NCBI GenBank assembly: GCA_963513935.1
Contig: OY740769.1
Coordinates: 69,646,984 to 69,710,983 of the forward strand
Direction: 5' to 3'
DNA length: 64,000 nt
Source: Aphrophora alni
Taxonomy: Eukaryota > Arthropoda > Insecta > Hemiptera > Aphrophoridae
Numbering within the stretch: position 1 is the first letter of the stretch; each line of letters opens with the position of its first letter. The position numbers were made by a program, and so were the translations under genes. Below are positions 37,715 through 47,748 of this stretch, one piece after another. Under the pieces are notes generated by a model. That model saw nothing but the letters and a program-made list of their open reading frames with translations, made no database searches and was not told the origin of the DNA.

Positions 37715-40045
37715 ATAATGAACAAATTTATTTACACCAAGGATTCAAAACTTTTTTTTTTCACAGATTAACCTAACACATATATCAGAATTGAGTTTAG
37801 AGCCAATAAACCATTATTGTAATAAGAGTTTAATAAAAATAATAATATTTAGTTTAAATTATAAAAACTATGATAAAAAATATTTGAAAATTTAGATTAT
37901 ATTAGAATTTGCTTATGTTAATGAGAACATAAAAGTCAAATCCATATCAAAATTGAACTCAGTTTTTGAAAGTTGTAAACAAGTTGTAAAGGCTTCATTT
38001 AAAAAAGTCAATAAAGGAAAATTGTCGTAACTTTTAATTACACCGATAAATGATACTGACTATTACATGAGATACGTTACCTGGTGTGTGAAATGACACC
38101 CCTCCTTTTTGTAAACATACAAATCCACAATCTAATTAATTAATCCTCGTAAAACTCCCCCTCACACCAAACTATGTAAATGTTTGCCAGTTTTAGTATC
38201 AATTCTTGAAATAATCTTTAACTAATATTTCACACAGACAGATTATTTATCCGCAAAACCAGATTAATTCACAACCAATAAACCAGAAGTTAAAAAGCAT
38301 CTGCATAAATTAATCTTCTTAGAGTATAATTATTGAATCTGTTTTGAAAACAACTTTTGTAATAAAGAGATTATAGAAGTATAGAATCAACTGAAACTTT
38401 GTACTCTGAAGTTGTTTCTAAATTAGGTCTACCTCAGTAAGCTCCACATTTATGATAAATTTAACATCATGCTTCTTATTGCCCTTAACCTGTCTAACTG
38501 TTTAAACTTGATGTATAGGTTAATTAGTTCAGAGAAGTCTGTGATGAAGCTCAGTAATTACTAAGGAAATTACAAACAATAGGGAAATAGAAACACAGTG
38601 TTGAACGTCCCAACCAAATCGTGCAAATCTAACAGTAAAACGTTTTATTGAATCTCATAATTATATATGTGAAACAGTCTCCACTTACTAATATTTTACG
38701 ATTGTGGTGAATAAATTTGGAATTACAAAATATTTCAGTTTTTTAAATGGAGGCTGTGTAAATGTTGATAAAGCCAAACAAAGAGTTTATATGGGTTAAT
38801 GAGCTATTATTTATTAGAGATAATTATTTAAAAGTAACATTTTTTTAGTTTCAGAAACATAGCATTTTTTACCGAGAATCAATGAACAATTTTACGTACA
38901 ATCATTAATTTACATACGGATTAATATCAATGTATAAAACATACGTAGTAAGTTTTGTTTTAAAGGTTCATGTAAGGTTTAATGGATTACAGCCGAAGCT
39001 GATAACACACTAGATAATAACCTATGACCCATTTGTCGTGACATACAGTTTAATGATTTAAGGTCAGTTCATAAAACTGATGTTATCGGTTTTTGTTGAA
39101 AAGACACTTTGTGATGGAAAACAGTTTAATATTTTACTGAATAGTGATTCGTGGACCCATTAAATTATATTATATAGAAATAGACATTCCACTTTTTCTC
39201 GCATTTCAGGCTATTTCAGTTAAGGTTCTACGTCTTCGTACTTAATGCTCTAAACATTCGTTGCCCTAAGATAACTTTTTTTGAGAGATACATGTAAACT
39301 CTTGTTTTAACAAAACAATGTCTTTCTGTAAGGCGTAAACTGTAGACAAACTTCAATTTTATAACTAATATGCGCATAAAACGGTATGAATTATTGACTT
39401 ACAATAAACATATATATGTGTATTCCTATAATGAATTTGTTAGTTTGTACATGTTTATTACTCTTTTTCTTTTTGTCTCAAGATATCAAATTAAAGGTAC
39501 TGTTTACAAATACCCAACACCCATATATTTTGAAGCAGATATAGCTGAAAAGTGAAAAGAAAAAAAAATGACTAAATCTGCTTTATATTTCTAAAAAACT
39601 TTACTACTAATAAATCTTACTACAAATTGCATTAGAAGGAATAAAATTCTGTAACCATCTTTTTTTCGTTTCTATTTGTAATATATTTTATTCCATACTA
39701 AAAAGTAGACAAAAATTCTGATATAGTCGAATTAGAAAATATAGTATTTTTCCAAATTAAACGTAATGATTTTTATGAAATATTGCTCAAATTTATACTC
39801 TAATACGTAAAACAAAACATGACATAATGATTGCTATCTCTGGGGGGGACAGTTCACAAGTTATACAGTATATAAAAGAGTTTTAAAAATTGCACATTAA
39901 TTTTCGTTTTCGACAGTTTAGAACTTTCTAGAATATCTAGAGACCAAACCAATGTAATAAAAGCCTTTGTTTTTGTAATTAACGTGATAGAGTACAATTA
40001 TTGTGTATGCTTTATTACTTCTTATTTTTTAAAAATGGTTTTATG

Positions 40046-40048
<3 letters not shown>

Positions 40049-40091
<43 letters not shown>
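40049..40091. repeat. (TA)n microsatellite
   Basis: An uninterrupted AT dinucleotide array of about 43 bases in S2. Confidence 0.9.
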
Positions 40092-40092
<1 letters not shown>

Positions 40093-42722
40093 TGAACACA
40101 TTTCTACTAAACTGTTCACCTTAACCAATTGAAATTTATCGTGAACATTTAGAACAACAGATAGGATAGGATTAAGCATTATAAGTATGTGCAAACTCCA
40201 TACATATAAATAAAAGTTAAATATAACGAGTTATATAAGTAAAGTATACGGTACCGCCACATATACAATTAGCCTTCTATTGCTTCACATGTCTTACAGT
40301 TCTCATACAACATCATTTTGAGCTATGATGCAATCTTTCTGACCAATATCATGCACTCACAAAATTTGAGTCATGTTATTCCGCTGTGATATATTGTATA
40401 ATATTTTCTCTAAATTATTGAAATTGAAAGAAAAGCAGCTTGAGTGCAAAGTCGTAGAATAAACCTGTAGCGAAGGTAATATTATTGTAATCCCAATATC
40501 TTTTCTCACTCTAGTCAACACGGTTAACACTGTCTGGAGTGTTAAGACAAGAACTGCTAAGAACTTGAGTTAAAGCTTGCTGTTTTTTCTTCATGTTAAT
40601 TGAGTTTGGAGATGTTTTTCGCAACTAACTTAGTTAACTTAAACATGTTTTTAAGAGAGGTTTCTCAATTATTTGCCTCATAACAAAGAAAATTAACAAA
40701 GAGAAAAGTTTATGTTTTCAGTAATTACACAACTTTGAAAAGGGTATATTTACCTGCATGTAATAATGTTACTGCATATTATCTATTTATTGTGTATTTC
40801 AAATTCCCAAAAGAGAAAATCAAGATCTGTAACGAGACTAAATAAAATAAAGCATATTATTCAACTACCCCTATATAGAATTTGTATACACTATAAAATG
40901 AAACAATTTAGATAAGTGGATTGTTGCATAAAGATTTTTTGTTTACATTTGACTTACATCAACTTTTTTTTAAAAATATTAAGATTGTCTTATTTTACTT
41001 TTTTTCATAAGATGTTATAAAACTCATTTTCAAAGTAATGTTTTAAGAGACTAGTTAAAAATTGTAGTCGGTTCGATGTAGTGGTAATACGTTTTCTTTA
41101 CACATTCAGAATACTTGGTAAATCGTTAAAATATAGAATGTTTAACGACTTTTTATACCAATCTTTCTAAATAGATTAGTATAAAAATCATGTTGAATTA
41201 TTTGTATGTTGCTGATTTTTAATAAACTTTTTTTTCCTTTAACATATGTTCTGTCCTTTAATAAAAAAGGTAGACAAAATTGATTTAATAGTATAAGGAA
41301 TAATAATAATGGATTACGACAACTCTCTAAATAAAATTATCGACGTCGGCTTCGTTTAGTAACTACTCTGTATAAACTATGTTGGAGGTCAATTTATCTA
41401 CAGCATATATTAATAATAGAGCATTAAGGCAATACTTTGGAGAAAAAGACCTTTGTGTGCATAGTGATGCAAATTTTGCACCTCCCTATTACAACTATAG
41501 CTGAAATTTAAAATTTAAAATACGCCTGTAGTAACTCATTTTAATTCCTAATTAAAGTAAAACAACAGTTTTTTCAGATTTTTGAGAACATACAATTTCT
41601 TGTGCAGCACAGGGTTTAGAAACCTTGAAATTCGCGTGCCTGAAAGAGTTAAGCGAACTCAAATAGTATTACATTTTATTATTATTATTTAATTATTATT
41701 CTATAAGACTACTAAATTTGTAATGACCTAAAACATTGAGTTTTAAACAAACAGTAGAAATGTTTTTCTAAAAACACTAAACTCCATTAATCTCATAATA
41801 AGTAAAAAAAATAGATGTCAGTATTCTACATGCAATACAGGATCACCGGACACAGAAACACACACCTCCTGTTTCCCTCACTTTCAATAATAGTAATATT
41901 TTAGTAGGTTAGAGTAACACTTATTGTTTATATGTATACTGTTTACGTACAACAATACAGTGATGTGTTTCATTTGATCGTTCATAGTTGTAGCAGTGTA
42001 TTCCACCACAATTATTCATTATATATTGTAATTATTAAATTGTAAACTCAGGACCGTACCGGTTCGGCTCCGGTCGGATCAATTTTTAAATTTAAACAAT
42101 GAAATTATAATAACAAATTAAATAATTGTAAGACTTATTTAAAAACATAAAATTATTATTATTGTTAACTCCTAATTGATTCTGTTTTCTCTTATTATTT
42201 TTCTTATTTAATCTCTATATATTTTTTATTTAACTTCAAGGATTTTTACAAATTGTCCTTAAGTTTCCTAATTTGGTTTTCTGGTATCAATAACTTTAAG
42301 TTTATTAATTACTAAAGTTATTGTTATTTTTATAAAGGATTTATTGCACCTTTTATAACTACAAAAAACGTTATTGGCATTTTCCCCATATGGTTAATTT
42401 TCTCTTAAATTAACAAAACTCGTCTAGCAATATATAATCAACTATTTTAAAATGATTATTTATTTATTGAATAATTGTTATTCTATTATATGTTATTGCT
42501 ATTATTTTGTAGTATTAGTTAATTAATTAAATGTTGTACATGCCAACACAGAAAGCTGAATTTTTACCATTGTTATAAGCTGTGGTTAGGGAGCATTATT
42601 ACATTATTAAATTTGAAAGGTTTTAATAAATCACTAACAACTTTATTTATTCATCCATTCATCAATTCATTAATTCATTCACAGTTTAGAACAATGTTCA
42701 CAGTTTATAGGTACATTCTAGG

Positions 42723-42728
42723 TATGTT
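42723..42728. repeat. Target-site duplication TATGTT, left
   Basis: Six bases immediately before the Polinton's terminal AG. Repeated exactly at 47452-47457 after the other end. Six-base duplications are the rule for Polinton/Maverick insertion by their retrovirus-like integrase. Confidence 0.93.
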
Positions 42729-42768
42729 AGTAGAGTGTGCGCCAGTTGAGAACAAAAATGGTGGGGGT
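42729..42768. repeat. Polinton left terminal inverted repeat
   Basis: Forty bases from AGTAGAGTGTGCGCC to GGTGGGGGT, identical to the reverse complement of 47412-47451. Polinton repeats are often several hundred bases long. The match stops abruptly here, so the right repeat has probably been truncated on its inner side by the deletion that removed the capsid genes. Confidence 0.95.
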
Positions 42769-42787
42769 TCCCTGCGGGAACCCCCCA
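42761..42787. repeat. GC-rich hairpin at the inner edge of the left repeat
   Basis: GTGGGGGTTCCC and GGGAACCCCCCAC pair around a TGC loop with one extra base. It overlaps the last bases of the terminal repeat. It may be structural (a terminal hairpin of a virus-like genome end) or regulatory. No function is shown by the sequence. Confidence 0.75.
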
Positions 42788-43139
42788 CCTCCCAGCGTGT
42801 GTGTGCGTTGAAGTGACAGCATATAGGTCTCAGCCCGGGGCCAAATCCCTCTACTCTCCCCAACAATATTCATATAGGTAAGAAAGGGGGGTCGCGTCGC
42901 TTTCGACTACCTCGTTTCGGCTACCATTCCAAGGTCAGGTGTGTTTAGATTAGACAGGTTCTGACTGGTCTAGCCGGATTGTACAACAGTGCGTAACAAT
43001 GTTACTGCGCATGCGTACTACTCGCGATTAACTGAAAGGAGAGTGTCCACAGGTTACTCCATCTACTACCAGAGTGTAGCACCGGTCAAACAAGTTAAAA
43101 CAAGGTGACTCACACGGTTAGAGTTACTTGAAAAGAACT
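42769..43139 (+). promoter_or_regulatory. Polinton 5' non-coding region
   Basis: 370 bases with much higher GC than the host DNA (for example the CCCGGGGCC and GGGGGGTCGCGTCGC patches) between the terminal repeat and the first open frame. It presumably contains the element's promoter and untranslated leader. No TATA box at a convincing distance could be fixed, so this is inferred from position only. It is absent from the X-arm copy. Confidence 0.4.
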
Positions 43140-43517
43140 ATGGAGCCAATTTATATTGTTTCCTCGCAAAGTAGGGTGGCGAAAAAATTTCGTACTCTAA
43201 GGACTAAAATTCAGTTTAAATTTCATCCACCACCCGAGAATGTCACGGAAATTGATTGGATAAAAAGAGGCTTTGAATGTTTGGTGGACAAAATGAAAAA
43301 TGGAACAGCTGATGGTGATCTGTTGGGCTTTACTTTTACTAGTCTCAATTTTAAAACAAAGACGCATGGATACGTTGCTTTTCGTAAAGCTTCCGAAATC
43401 TCTGTCGATCTCTTATGGACAATTTTTGGCGGACTAATCCAAAGCAACGGTGAGGCGGGAACAAGCAGCGATAATTTCGAGATTACCTGCACCAGAGTAT
43501 CTCCACGAAATAAATAG
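43140..43517 (+). CDS. Polinton DNA polymerase N-terminal region, truncated
   Basis: 125 codons from the first ATG (43140). An in-frame TTG lies 12 bases upstream but is not needed. The sequence GDLLGFTFTSLNF at about residues 58-70 is followed by GYVAFRKASEISVDLLW and IFGGLIQSN. This matches the stretch at the start of Polinton and adintovirus protein-primed B-family polymerases that reads D.(I/V)G..I....L....GISFR....L..D.IW.VF.KV.QSN. The exonuclease and polymerase motifs, which need about 1000 further residues, are absent: a stop follows and the integrase begins 33 bases later. This is therefore best read as a deletion remnant. A stand-alone small protein derived from this domain is possible but unproven. 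Confidence 0.7.
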   Translation: MEPIYIVSSQSRVAKKFRTLRTKIQFKFHPPPENVTEIDWIKRGFECLVDKMKNGTADGDLLGFTFTSLNFKTKTHGYVAFRKASEISVDLLWTIFGGLIQSNGEAGTSSDNFEITCTRVSPRNK

Positions 43518-43550
43518 TGCCACCAATCTGTAAACACACTCATTTACCTA

Positions 43551-44468
43551 ATGGATGTAAGGCGAGCCATTGCGGCGGAGCTCCACAAGCCCGCTCGAAG
43601 AAATTTCAAAACACGTAGTGTGACACTGAAAGGAGTTAACGACCTTTATCAAGCCGATCTAGTGGAAATGATTCCATATGCTAAGGAAAACCGAGGCTAC
43701 AAATATATACTGACAATGATAAATTGTCTAACAAAATTTGCGATTGCAGAACCGTTAAAGACAAAGTCGGCGCTAGACGTATCTATAGCGTTAGAACCGA
43801 TACTGAAAAAACATCCTATGAATAACTTTCATACCGATCAGGGGAAGGAGTTTTTCAATATGCACGTAAAGAGATTAATGAAAAAATACAATATAAATCA
43901 CTACGCCACTTTTTCAGACAAGAAAGCGTCTATGGTGGAGCGTCTGAACCGTACTTTGAAAAATATAATGTGGCGTGAATTTACGGCACGCGGTAGTTAC
44001 GAGTGGTTGGAGCTGTTGAAAAACGTAGTAAAGACATACAATAACACTGTGCACAGTACTATAGGCATGAAACCCGCTCAAGTGTTGAAAAAGCACGAGA
44101 AAATGTTACTGGACAAAACAGCACGCAAGAGTACAAAAGCACTGGCGCGATTTAAAGTGGACGACAAAGTTAGAATATCGAAATTTAAAAAGACTTTTGC
44201 TAAAGGATATCTACCCAACTGGACAAACATAGTGTTTACCGTGTACGCTGTTGTACCGACCAATCCTGTAACGTACATTCTACAAGACTCGAAAGGTGAC
44301 ATTCTGAAAGGGGGATTCTATGCCGAAGAATTAAGCAGGTCAAAGATCGGCAACGTATATCTTGTTGAAAAAGTATTACGCAAAAAGGGTAACAAAGTAC
44401 TGGTGCGGTGGTTAGGGTTTGACAAGGAACACGACAGTTGGATTGATAAAACCAAGCTTGTTGTTTAG
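43551..44468 (+). CDS. Polinton integrase (DDE, rve family) with chromodomain
   Basis: 305 residues that insert the element's ends into host DNA in the nucleus, giving the 6-bp duplication seen here. The start LHKPARRNF then QADLVEM is typical of arthropod Polinton integrases. Catalytic residues visible are D36 (QADLVEM), D96 (HTDQGKEF) and E130 (MVERLNRT), spaced as in the rve fold. Residues 268-305 (VYLVEKVLRKKGNKVLVRWL, then WIDKTKLV) form a chromodomain, which in related elements directs integration to particular chromatin. The usual upstream zinc-binding domain is not seen; many Polinton copies begin at the same place. The frame is uninterrupted, so this may still be a functional enzyme. 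It exists only once in the window because the inverted duplication does not reach it. Confidence 0.95.
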   Translation: MDVRRAIAAELHKPARRNFKTRSVTLKGVNDLYQADLVEMIPYAKENRGYKYILTMINCLTKFAIAEPLKTKSALDVSIALEPILKKHPMNNFHTDQGKEFFNMHVKRLMKKYNINHYATFSDKKASMVERLNRTLKNIMWREFTARGSYEWLELLKNVVKTYNNTVHSTIGMKPAQVLKKHEKMLLDKTARKSTKALARFKVDDKVRISKFKKTFAKGYLPNWTNIVFTVYAVVPTNPVTYILQDSKGDILKGGFYAEELSRSKIGNVYLVEKVLRKKGNKVLVRWLGFDKEHDSWIDKTKLVV

Positions 44469-44524
44469 GTATTTAATAGGATAGCACTGTTAGTTTTCCA
44501 CAGTATTTAGACAAACGTTGCGTA

Positions 44525-45217
44525 ATGCGTTTAAAAAACACAGCGGATAAAGTACGTGTAAGAAACTTTGACGTTGTTGCAGGAGGCGGGTCAACAATGC
44601 ACCGTCACAGTTCTTTATTACCAAACACAGTTCGATCTATAGTGTGCGGCCCATCAAACAGTGGCAAGACTAATGTGCTATTTAATCTGCTCTTCAATCC
44701 AAATGGCCTGAAATTTGCCAACGTCTATGTATTTTCTAAATCACTCCAGCAGCCAAAGTACAAGTTTTTGGAAACTATACTGGGAAATACCAAAGAAATT
44801 GGTTATTACACATACACGGACAACGAAAATGACATCCATCCTAGTGAAGCGGAGCCAAATTCGATAATAATATTTGACGACATAGCTTGCGAGAAACACG
44901 ACAATATACGTAACTATTTCACCATGGGACGTCACAATAATATAGATTCCTTCTACTTAGGACAGACGTACAGCAGGATTCCCAAACAATTGATTCGAGA
45001 CAATGCCAATCTCTTGGTCCTTTTCAAGCAGGACGATCTCAATTTACGACACATTTACAATGATCACGTAAACACTGACATGGTGTTTAGTGCATTTAAA
45101 AACATTTGTGCAACCGCGTGGAAAGATAAACATGGATTCGTTGTAATAGATAAGGACAGTGAACCGGAGAATGGAAGATTTAGAATTGGATTTGATCGAA
45201 TTGTAACAGATTTTTAA
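44525..45217 (+). CDS. Polinton packaging ATPase, FtsK/HerA superfamily
   Basis: 230 residues with ATG at 44525. Walker A is GPSNSGKT (residues 42-49), preceded by hydrophobic SIVC. Walker B is IIIFDD (114-119). A later GQTYSRIPKQLIRDNANLLV segment is the conserved sensor-like region of A32-type ATPases of Polintons, adintoviruses and other PRD1-adenovirus-lineage viruses. The family pumps DNA into preformed capsids. No capsid gene remains in this element, so it has no obvious role here. The gene is complete. The X arm copies only its last third (29183-29448), because the inversion breakpoint falls at residue 143. Confidence 0.95.
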   Translation: MRLKNTADKVRVRNFDVVAGGGSTMHRHSSLLPNTVRSIVCGPSNSGKTNVLFNLLFNPNGLKFANVYVFSKSLQQPKYKFLETILGNTKEIGYYTYTDNENDIHPSEAEPNSIIIFDDIACEKHDNIRNYFTMGRHNNIDSFYLGQTYSRIPKQLIRDNANLLVLFKQDDLNLRHIYNDHVNTDMVFSAFKNICATAWKDKHGFVVIDKDSEPENGRFRIGFDRIVTDF

Positions 45218-45260
45218 GGTACAAAAGGCGTGATATTTGCAACAAACGTCATTCTACAAG

Positions 45261-46241
45261 ATGTCTGAGAAGAGAGAGCATCTAACGCTGGAGATAGCCA
45301 GATTGCGCAAGGCTATAATGAAAAATTACAGACAGCTGAGGTACGGAGAGGTCGAAGAGGAACGAATGTATACTAAGAAATACACACCGATAATTAAAGA
45401 GTTGCAGAAGAGTGGAGTGTTTTTGCCGAAACAAGAAATTAAACCCGAAGAAGAAGAGTTGGATGAAAAGACGGAAATAGCGGATGAGTGGAGCAGCGAG
45501 AGTGAGGAAGAGAAAAATGAAGAGTGGGGGGAAGTACCGGCTACTCCTAGTGTTGATTTTATGGATACCGAAGTAATTGCAGAGACTCCGGACCGACCGC
45601 AGCCCAGTGTAAGGGAACTATTGTCCACACCTGTAGGGCAAAGTGAATCTGAAAAATGGGTAAACAGTACTTTCGCACATCCGCTGGCACGAAAATATAT
45701 GCTCAAAATGATTAAAGATACCGCCGGTAGTCAGAATATAGATCACAGTTACGGACCGAAAATCGGAGCCGACTCTATGATGATCGGTAACAAGACTCTT
45801 CAGTTGTCGGACGATGGTGAGATTATAATTGACGGAGTTCACTATAAAGGGACGCCAGGATTGTACGAGTTGGTGTTTAAGCGTATACCCGATGATGATA
45901 TATATACCGAGGCCGATTTACGAGCGTATAGAGATATCTGTGTGAGATCCAGTGCACACAAAAGATTATACGATCCGAACGGACAAGTTAATCGTAACAA
46001 ATCTATGAAATATAGAAACATTATAGAGCAGTTATTTCCACCTAAAAAAGTTAGCGGTAGAGGTTATTCATACTGGGACGATCCGAATGAGTTGTGTGAC
46101 AGACTGAGACATTTGTTGGCATCTCACGATGCAGGACATACGGGACATGCAAATGAGATAGCTTCTATTATAAAAGAACTAAAAGAAGCTGGAATTATAA
46201 AAGGCGCGGGAATTGCAAAAATAAGAACATTAATACGATGA
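45261..46241 (+). CDS. Conserved Polinton protein, DUF8207-like
   Basis: 326 residues from ATG 45261; the open frame reaches 24 bases further up but only through a TTG. The order is: a basic helical, possibly coiled-coil N-terminus (about residues 1-45); a very acidic stretch rich in Glu and Ser (about 60-95); then the conserved core YGPKIGADSMMIGN, a short DGEIIIDGVHYKGTPGLYEL motif, YTEADLRAY and the KYRNIIEQLFPP segment; and a C-terminal WDDPNELCDRLRHLLAS helix with an EIASIIKELKEAG tail. The same core accompanies the integrase and ATPase in many arthropod Polintons. Its biochemical role is not established to my knowledge. The stop overlaps the next start (ATGA). Confidence 0.85.
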   Translation: MSEKREHLTLEIARLRKAIMKNYRQLRYGEVEEERMYTKKYTPIIKELQKSGVFLPKQEIKPEEEELDEKTEIADEWSSESEEEKNEEWGEVPATPSVDFMDTEVIAETPDRPQPSVRELLSTPVGQSESEKWVNSTFAHPLARKYMLKMIKDTAGSQNIDHSYGPKIGADSMMIGNKTLQLSDDGEIIIDGVHYKGTPGLYELVFKRIPDDDIYTEADLRAYRDICVRSSAHKRLYDPNGQVNRNKSMKYRNIIEQLFPPKKVSGRGYSYWDDPNELCDRLRHLLASHDAGHTGHANEIASIIKELKEAGIIKGAGIAKIRTLIR

Positions 46242-47206
46242 TTGTCGACAAGTTTGGACGTTATAAGAGTGGCGGCTCCAACAGAAAAATAGGTCCTAAA
46301 GGTGTAGGGTTTAACTTTACACCAGAGTGAGACTATGATATAGGAGGTAAATTGTTACATAATGTAGCTACAGCACGCTCTGAAACCGATGCGGTCACCC
46401 TTAACCAATTAGAAACAAAGTGTTTAATGTTTGATGGCAAGAGGAAACGATATGACGCAAGCTGGAGACCTATAGGCGGTTTAGCTAAACCGAAAGACAA
46501 TGATGATGCCGTGACAAAAGGATATCTCGAATCGTTGATTCCAGTTAAACTAAATAGTGGCTATGACTTTAAAAGTTATCGGCTACAGGATATTGGTATT
46601 CCTCTAGAGGAAGGCGATGGCTTAAACGTGAAATATGCTAGAATGTACTTTATTGGGAAAAATTCGCACAATAAATTTGACGCTCAAAAAAGCTATATAT
46701 GCAACGTAAAAACCCCAATACACACGGAAGACCCAGCCAACAAATACTATGTGGACAGCAAAGTAATACCGTTGAACAGTAACGGTTGGAACTGTGGCGG
46801 TAAAAAACTGACCAACGTGAAGGATGGCACTAGCAGCTTGGATGCAATCAACTTTCATCAGCTTGAAGAATTGAGTGTAATTATAGATCGTGCTCTACTC
46901 AGAGATAAAACAAAAGACTGCTTTGATGCCTCTTCAAAACGTATTTGTAATATTGCCGACGGTGTTACCGATAGTGATGCCATCACACGAGCCCAATTAG
47001 TACAGGCTATTAAAACAACTGAAGCTGAATCATTAAAAGCCTGCAGTAAGAAAATGAACACAATAGAGAACAAATGGCGAAGGGAATTGATTGATCTCGC
47101 ACATACGATTAAAAAGCAATATAGTAAAGTCGATACTCCTAAAGATACATTTAGTCATTGGCGTATGGTGTGGAGCGACGACACCATAAATACGTTGCAC
47201 CCTTGA
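46238..47206 (+). pseudogene. Fibre-like Polinton protein, interrupted by TGA
   Basis: The ATG at 46238 overlaps the previous stop as ATGA. The frame is open for 30 codons, meets TGA at 46328-46330, then continues in the same frame for about 290 codons. The part after the stop has repeated blocks such as ETDAVTLNQLE, NDDAVTKGYLE, SLDAINFHQLE and DSDAITRAQLV, spaced by 40-60 residues. These resemble the D(A/P)(V/I)T...L repeats of phage tail fibres and of fibre-like proteins in Polintons and adintoviruses, where a trimeric fibre would attach to cells. No ATG follows the stop near the start of the repeats. The mirror copy has the same TGA. Readthrough cannot be excluded, but a nonsense mutation is the simpler reading. 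Confidence 0.78.
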
Positions 47207-47225
47207 GTATTGATTCAGTATAGAA

Positions 47226-47459
47226 ATGGCAAAGGGACGAACAACATTAAAACGGGTCAAAAAGGGCCGTGGTCTCGTTTCTGGAATTTTAAGCGTTGGT
47301 GATAAGGTTTTAAACAAGGCTATAGATCTATTGCCTGTAGAACTCCATTTACCCTCTTACAACTATTGCGGTCCGGGTACAAAACTAGCCGAGAGATTAG
47401 CCCGAGGTGATACCCCCACCATTTTTGTTCTCAACTGGCGCACACTCTACTTATGTTAA
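47226..47459 (+). CDS. PLA2-like capsid protein, N-terminal fragment ending in host DNA
   Basis: 77 codons, starting 19 bases after the fibre stop. A basic N-terminus (MAKGRTTLKRVKKGRG) is followed by a helix and ELHLPSYNYCGPGTKL, which matches the calcium-binding loop region of parvovirus VP1-type phospholipase A2 domains also found in Polintons and adintoviruses. In those viruses the domain opens endosomal membranes. The next residues (ARGD) lead straight into the terminal inverted repeat, so the catalytic His-Asp helix and everything after it are gone. The last codons are read from the repeat and the target duplication; the stop TAA uses one base of the duplication and two of host DNA. It may be expressed but not enzymatically active. 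Confidence 0.75.
   Translation: MAKGRTTLKRVKKGRGLVSGILSVGDKVLNKAIDLLPVELHLPSYNYCGPGTKLAERLARGDTPTIFVLNWRTLYLC
47412..47451. repeat. Polinton right terminal inverted repeat
   Basis: Forty bases, the exact reverse complement of 42729-42768, overlapping the end of the PLA2-like frame. Confidence 0.95.
47452..47457. repeat. Target-site duplication TATGTT, right
   Basis: Exact copy of 42723-42728. Confidence 0.93.
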
Positions 47460-47748
47460 ATTTAAAAGCTTATCATAAAAACGGAACTTAAAATTTGTTG
47501 ATAAAAACAAAACAAAAATTCCCCATCCCTCCCACCCGATAAACATATTATAAATTTCTGAAGTATGAATATATGACTGAAATAATTTAGCAGGATTTCA
47601 ACTACTTTCTATCTGCAAAAATATAACAATTTCAATAGCTTAAAAACAAAAACAAAATAAATAAAAAAAAAAAAATTAAAATCAATTAGCAAATGCATAC
47701 GTAGGGACTGTAAGTTGAGAAGTTAAGTAAGAAGTATACTGGGAAGCG

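Larger units (their letters stand above)
34706..42722. other. Long AT-rich, gene-free stretch
   Basis: Eight kb with no coding region, RNA gene or element domain that could be supported. Landmarks are a T run at about 35055-35080, TA arrays at 36986-37021 and 40049-40091, an 18-bp-stem hairpin at 37665-37714, a run of G at about 39842-39847, and a short local GC-rich inverted repeat ACCGGTTCGGCTCCGGT at 42058-42074. The open frame at 39370-39555 has ordinary AT-rich composition. Confidence 0.55.
29449..44951. other. S2, unique spacer of the large inverted repeat
   Basis: 15.5 kb between the X and X' arms with no mirror copy in the window. From left to right it holds a TA tract, a decayed Tc1/mariner transposase, a decayed LINE RNase H, about 8 kb of gene-free AT-rich DNA, and the left half of the Polinton. 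Its left edge is a rearrangement junction: the Polinton ATPase is joined at 29448/29449 to unrelated AT-rich DNA. Its right edge is not a junction, because the Polinton is continuous there. Confidence 0.9.
42729..47451 (+). mobile_element. Deleted Polinton/Maverick element, 4.7 kb
   Basis: The element is bounded by 40-bp identical terminal inverted repeats beginning AG and by a perfect TATGTT duplication, so both ends are original. Full Polintons are typically 15-20 kb. This one retains a polymerase N-terminal fragment, integrase, packaging ATPase, a DUF8207-like protein, a broken fibre-like protein and the start of a PLA2-like capsid protein, all rightward. Protein-primed DNA polymerase body, protease, and major and minor capsid genes are missing. 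Large internal deletions must lie after the polymerase fragment and at the right end, where coding sequence abuts the terminal repeat. It is visibly GC-richer than its surroundings. It could be mobilised by its own integrase in principle but cannot replicate or form particles alone. Confidence 0.95.

Noticed and set aside
42613..42816. 67-codon frame spanning the left Polinton end
   Set aside because: It crosses from host DNA through the target duplication and terminal repeat, has no ATG at its start and no domain. A chance frame.
43128..43139. Earlier TTG start for the polymerase fragment
   Set aside because: An ATG follows after four codons and non-ATG initiation has no support here.
45326..45842. 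Minus-strand open frames over the DUF8207-like gene
   Set aside because: Antisense shadows. Their Ser/Phe-rich sequence mirrors the acidic stretch on the coding strand.
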